Source: Desulfuromonadales bacterium (lineage in GTDB: Bacteria; Desulfobacterota; Desulfuromonadia; Desulfuromonadales; BM103). Taken from it: a stretch of DNA of 7,258 bases. Positions 5,007 to 7,258 of this stretch are shown in pieces. Location of the stretch: NCBI GenBank assembly GCA_030614505.1, contig JAUWTX010000097.1:1-7258 (forward strand), read 5' to 3'. Below the pieces are notes generated by a model, which did no database searches, was not told the origin of the DNA, and worked only from the letters and a program-made list of their open reading frames with translations. The translations under genes were made by a program, and so were the position numbers. Positions within the stretch are counted from its first letter, which is position 1, and each line of letters starts with the position of its first letter.

Positions 5007-7258
5007 TTGAAAGCAGTCATTATGGCAGGTGGATTCGGCACCCGCATCCACCCCTTGACCATCAGCATGCCCAAGCCGATGATCCCTTTGGTCAATCGGC
5101 CGATCATGGAACATATCGTCAATCTGCTGAAACAGCACGGCATTACCGACCTGATCCTGCTGCTGTTTCATCAGCCTGAAATCATCAAGAAATATTTCGG
5201 TGACGGTAGTGAGTTCGGTATCCATATCACCTACGTGACGCCACTGGAGGACTTCGGGACAGCTGGCGCGGTCAAGGCAGCAGCACGCCATCTTGGCGAG
5301 CGCTTCATGATTATCAGCGGCGACCTGCTAACCGATTTTGATCTCTCAAAGGTGATTGCTTTTCACGAGCAGAAGCAGGCCAAAGCCACGATTACCCTGA
5401 CATCCGTAACCGACCCTTTGCAGTTCGGCGTGGTGATCACCGACAAAGAAGCCCGTATTACCAAGTTCCTCGAGAAACCTGGTTGGGGAGAAGTCTTTTC
5501 TTACACGATCAACACCGGCATCTACATCCTGGAACCGGAAGTCCTCGACCTGATCCCCGACGCAGAAAACCGCGACTGGTCCAAGGATGTTTTCCACAAA
5601 ATGCTTGAAAATAACGATGCTCTCTTCGGTTGTGATATGCAAGGATACTGGGCCGACATCGGTAACACTGAAGCTTACCTCGAAGCGTGTCAGGATATCT
5701 GCCACGGCAAAGTTACCGTGCGAATCGCTGAACCTCCGCGCACGGCAGACAGTACGATTTTTATCAGCCCCGACGCCCAGGTGGATGAACAGGCAACTCT
5801 CTCCGGCATGGTTGTCCTCGGCGACAACACCCGGATTCAGGGCAACGCCCGGCTCACCAACTGCATTGCCGGACGCAACTGCCTGATTGAGGAGGGTGCC
5901 ATCCTCGAAGAATCTGTTCTTTGGGACAACGTCTATATCAAGGCCGGCACCAGGGTCACTGGTGCCAACCTCGGCAACCGGGTCCGGGTCGGCCAGCGGG
6001 CGGTCATTGAATCCGGCGTCGTAGTTGCCGATGAAACAACGGTCGGTGATGAGGTTAACATTCGACCTGATGTCAAGATCTGGCCACGTAAAGTCATCGA
6101 GAGTGGTTCAACCGTGTCCACCAACCTGATCTGGGGAGAGAAATGGCGTAAAAGTCTCTTTGAAGGGGCCTTGGTCCGCGGCCTCACCAATGTCGAGATG
6201 ACCCCGGAATTCTCCGCTCGTCTTGGAGCGGCTTATGGATCGACCCTGCCCAAGAACAGCTACGTCCTGGCAGGACGTGACGCCATCCGGTCGTCGCGCA
6301 TGCTCAAGCGTTCATTTGTTGGCGGGCTGCTTTCCGCCGGGATCAATGTCCGCGATATCAAGATGATTTCGCTGCCGGTGCTTCGTTACAAACTAACCAC
6401 TTTCGGCGAGACAGGCGGCATCCATTTTCGCCAATCACCTGAAGATCCTGCCGGTACGGAGATCATTTTCTTTGATGGTGAGGGCAACGAGATACCCTCC
6501 GCAACAGCCAAAGGTATCGAGCGCATATATTTTAAAGAGAACTTCCGGCGAGCTCATCATTCAGAACCCGGCGGCATCGAAGAACTGCCGCGCATCTACG
6601 ATTTCTACCGTGAAGGATTTCTGCGCCACCTGGATGATGCTCTGCTGAAAAAGACCGCACCCAAAGTGGTTTTGGATCTCAACCATTCACCCGCCGCAGA
6701 CCTGCTACCTGACCTGCTGACCAATCTCGGCTTCGAAGTCACCGAGTTAAATTCCCATGTCCACGAAAAAGCAATGGATATGACCGCCGATGAGCTTGAT
6801 ACAGCATTGGATCGTTTAAGCCGGATTGTCAAAACACTCGAGGCGGATGCCGGCTTCTGGATCGGACCGTCAGGCGAGAAAATCCGCCTGGTCAGTGGCA
6901 GCGGTCGTGTCTTTTCCAGCCGTGAAGCGCTCAGCACCTTGACGGTTCTGGTTTGCGAGGCAGAAAAAGAGGGGATTCTGATTGTACCGGTTTCCGCACC
7001 CCAGGCGGTGGACGACCTGGCACGGGTCGGTGGTCTGACGGTACAACGCACCCGCTCCGATGGACACTCGCTGGTCGATGCGGCAAGCAACCGCCAGGTC
7101 CGCTTTGTCGCCTCGATGGAGGACCGCTTCGGCTTCCCGGGGTTTCAACCGCACTTCGACGGGCTTTTCTCCGCCGCCAAGACTATGGAGCTCATAGCCC
7201 GGGCAGGGATGTCCCTTGACCAGGCCTTTGCCAAGCTGCCTCAACACACCTATCATCA
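5007..7258 (+). CDS. Sugar-1-phosphate nucleotidyltransferase / beta-helix / phosphohexomutase-like fusion, 3'-truncated
   Basis: The frame is open for 750 codons to the window edge with no stop; related fusions are about 830-850 residues, so roughly 90 are missing. The start is TTG at 5007, since AAGGAG (4995-5000) is 6 bases upstream and the next ATG (5022) would cut into the nucleotide-binding motif. Residues 1-235 are a GMP-pyrophosphorylase-type transferase: AGGFGTR (7-13), PKPMIPLVNRP (22-32), FGTAGA (83-88), SGD (104-106), EKP (156-158), NTG (169-171) and WADIG (215-219). Residues 250-375 are hexapeptide-repeat left-handed beta-helix. Residues from about 381 resemble phosphomannomutase/phosphoglucomutase, but the phosphoserine motif TASHNP is replaced by TGGIHF (469-474) and the DGDADR metal loop by ADAGFWIGPSGE (613-624). 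Mutase activity is therefore doubtful. The transferase probably makes GDP-mannose or another NDP-sugar; the substrate cannot be fixed from sequence. Probably co-transcribed with the upstream receiver gene. Confidence 0.9.
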   Translation, partial: MKAVIMAGGFGTRIHPLTISMPKPMIPLVNRPIMEHIVNLLKQHGITDLILLLFHQPEIIKKYFGDGSEFGIHITYVTPLEDFGTAGAVKAAARHLGERFMIISGDLLTDFDLSKVIAFHEQKQAKATITLTSVTDPLQFGVVITDKEARITKFLEKPGWGEVFSYTINTGIYILEPEVLDLIPDAENRDWSKDVFHKMLENNDALFGCDMQGYWADIGNTEAYLEACQDICHGKVTVRIAEPPRTADSTIFISPDAQVDEQATLSGMVVLGDNTRIQGNARLTNCIAGRNCLIEEGAILEESVLWDNVYIKAGTRVTGANLGNRVRVGQRAVIESGVVVADETTVGDEVNIRPDVKIWPRKVIESGSTVSTNLIWGEKWRKSLFEGALVRGLTNVEMTPEFSARLGAAYGSTLPKNSYVLAGRDAIRSSRMLKRSFVGGLLSAGINVRDIKMISLPVLRYKLTTFGETGGIHFRQSPEDPAGTEIIFFDGEGNEIPSATAKGIERIYFKENFRRAHHSEPGGIEELPRIYDFYREGFLRHLDDALLKKTAPKVVLDLNHSPAADLLPDLLTNLGFEVTELNSHVHEKAMDMTADELDTALDRLSRIVKTLEADAGFWIGPSGEKIRLVSGSGRVFSSREALSTLTVLVCEAEKEGILIVPVSAPQAVDDLARVGGLTVQRTRSDGHSLVDAASNRQVRFVASMEDRFGFPGFQPHFDGLFSAAKTMELIARAGMSLDQAFAKLPQHTYH

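Noticed and set aside
5346..7256. - strand ORFs of 85-161 codons and + strand ORFs in other frames inside the fusion gene
   Set aside because: The + strand frame from 5007 is open throughout and matches known domains from end to end; the others are antisense or frame shadows.

Overview
The window looks like a piece of a Gram-negative bacterial chromosome of moderate GC content. It is probably a deltaproteobacterium of the Desulfuromonadales type (Geobacter, Desulfuromonas or Pelobacter relatives). This is inferred from the style of the proteins: a single-domain receiver beside a nucleotidyltransferase/mutase fusion, a small membrane-anchored cytochrome b5 domain protein and a YkgJ-type cysteine-cluster protein. 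Nothing in the sequence proves the taxon. No rRNA, tRNA, CRISPR array, transposase gene or phage gene was seen.

Layout from left to right. (1) The 3' five-sixths of a sodium/glutamate symporter gene (gltS, + strand, 5' end outside the window). (2) A 214-base spacer, then a short exported Spy/CpxP-like protein with two LTxxQ motifs and an unusual cysteine-containing tail duplication. (3) Convergent to it, a YkgJ-family cysteine-cluster protein on the - strand. (4) Divergent from that, across a dyad-rich promoter region, a small cytochrome b5-domain protein with a C-terminal membrane anchor. (5) A 423-base region without a confident gene. It holds a pair of inverted repeat tips enclosing about 158 bases (MITE-like), another repeat copy, a long hairpin, a doubtful 39-residue ORF and a strong intrinsic terminator. 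(6) On the - strand, a YhcC-like (TIGR01212-type) radical SAM protein that ends at that terminator. (7) Divergent from it, a good promoter, a stand-alone response-regulator receiver domain, and 73 bases later a large fusion gene that runs off the right edge. The fusion has a sugar-1-phosphate nucleotidyltransferase domain, a left-handed beta-helix, and a phosphohexomutase-like domain whose usual catalytic motifs are missing.

Two things tie the window together. First, a short interspersed repeat (consensus about GGAGSCTRTCGGACTAT) occurs five times, always between genes or touching a gene boundary, and is the most unusual non-coding signal here. Second, the receiver and the fusion gene are probably one transcription unit from a promoter near 4515-4542. 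That pairs a phosphorylatable signalling domain with an enzyme that probably supplies an activated sugar for surface polysaccharide or glycogen-type metabolism. The other genes look like independent single-gene units.
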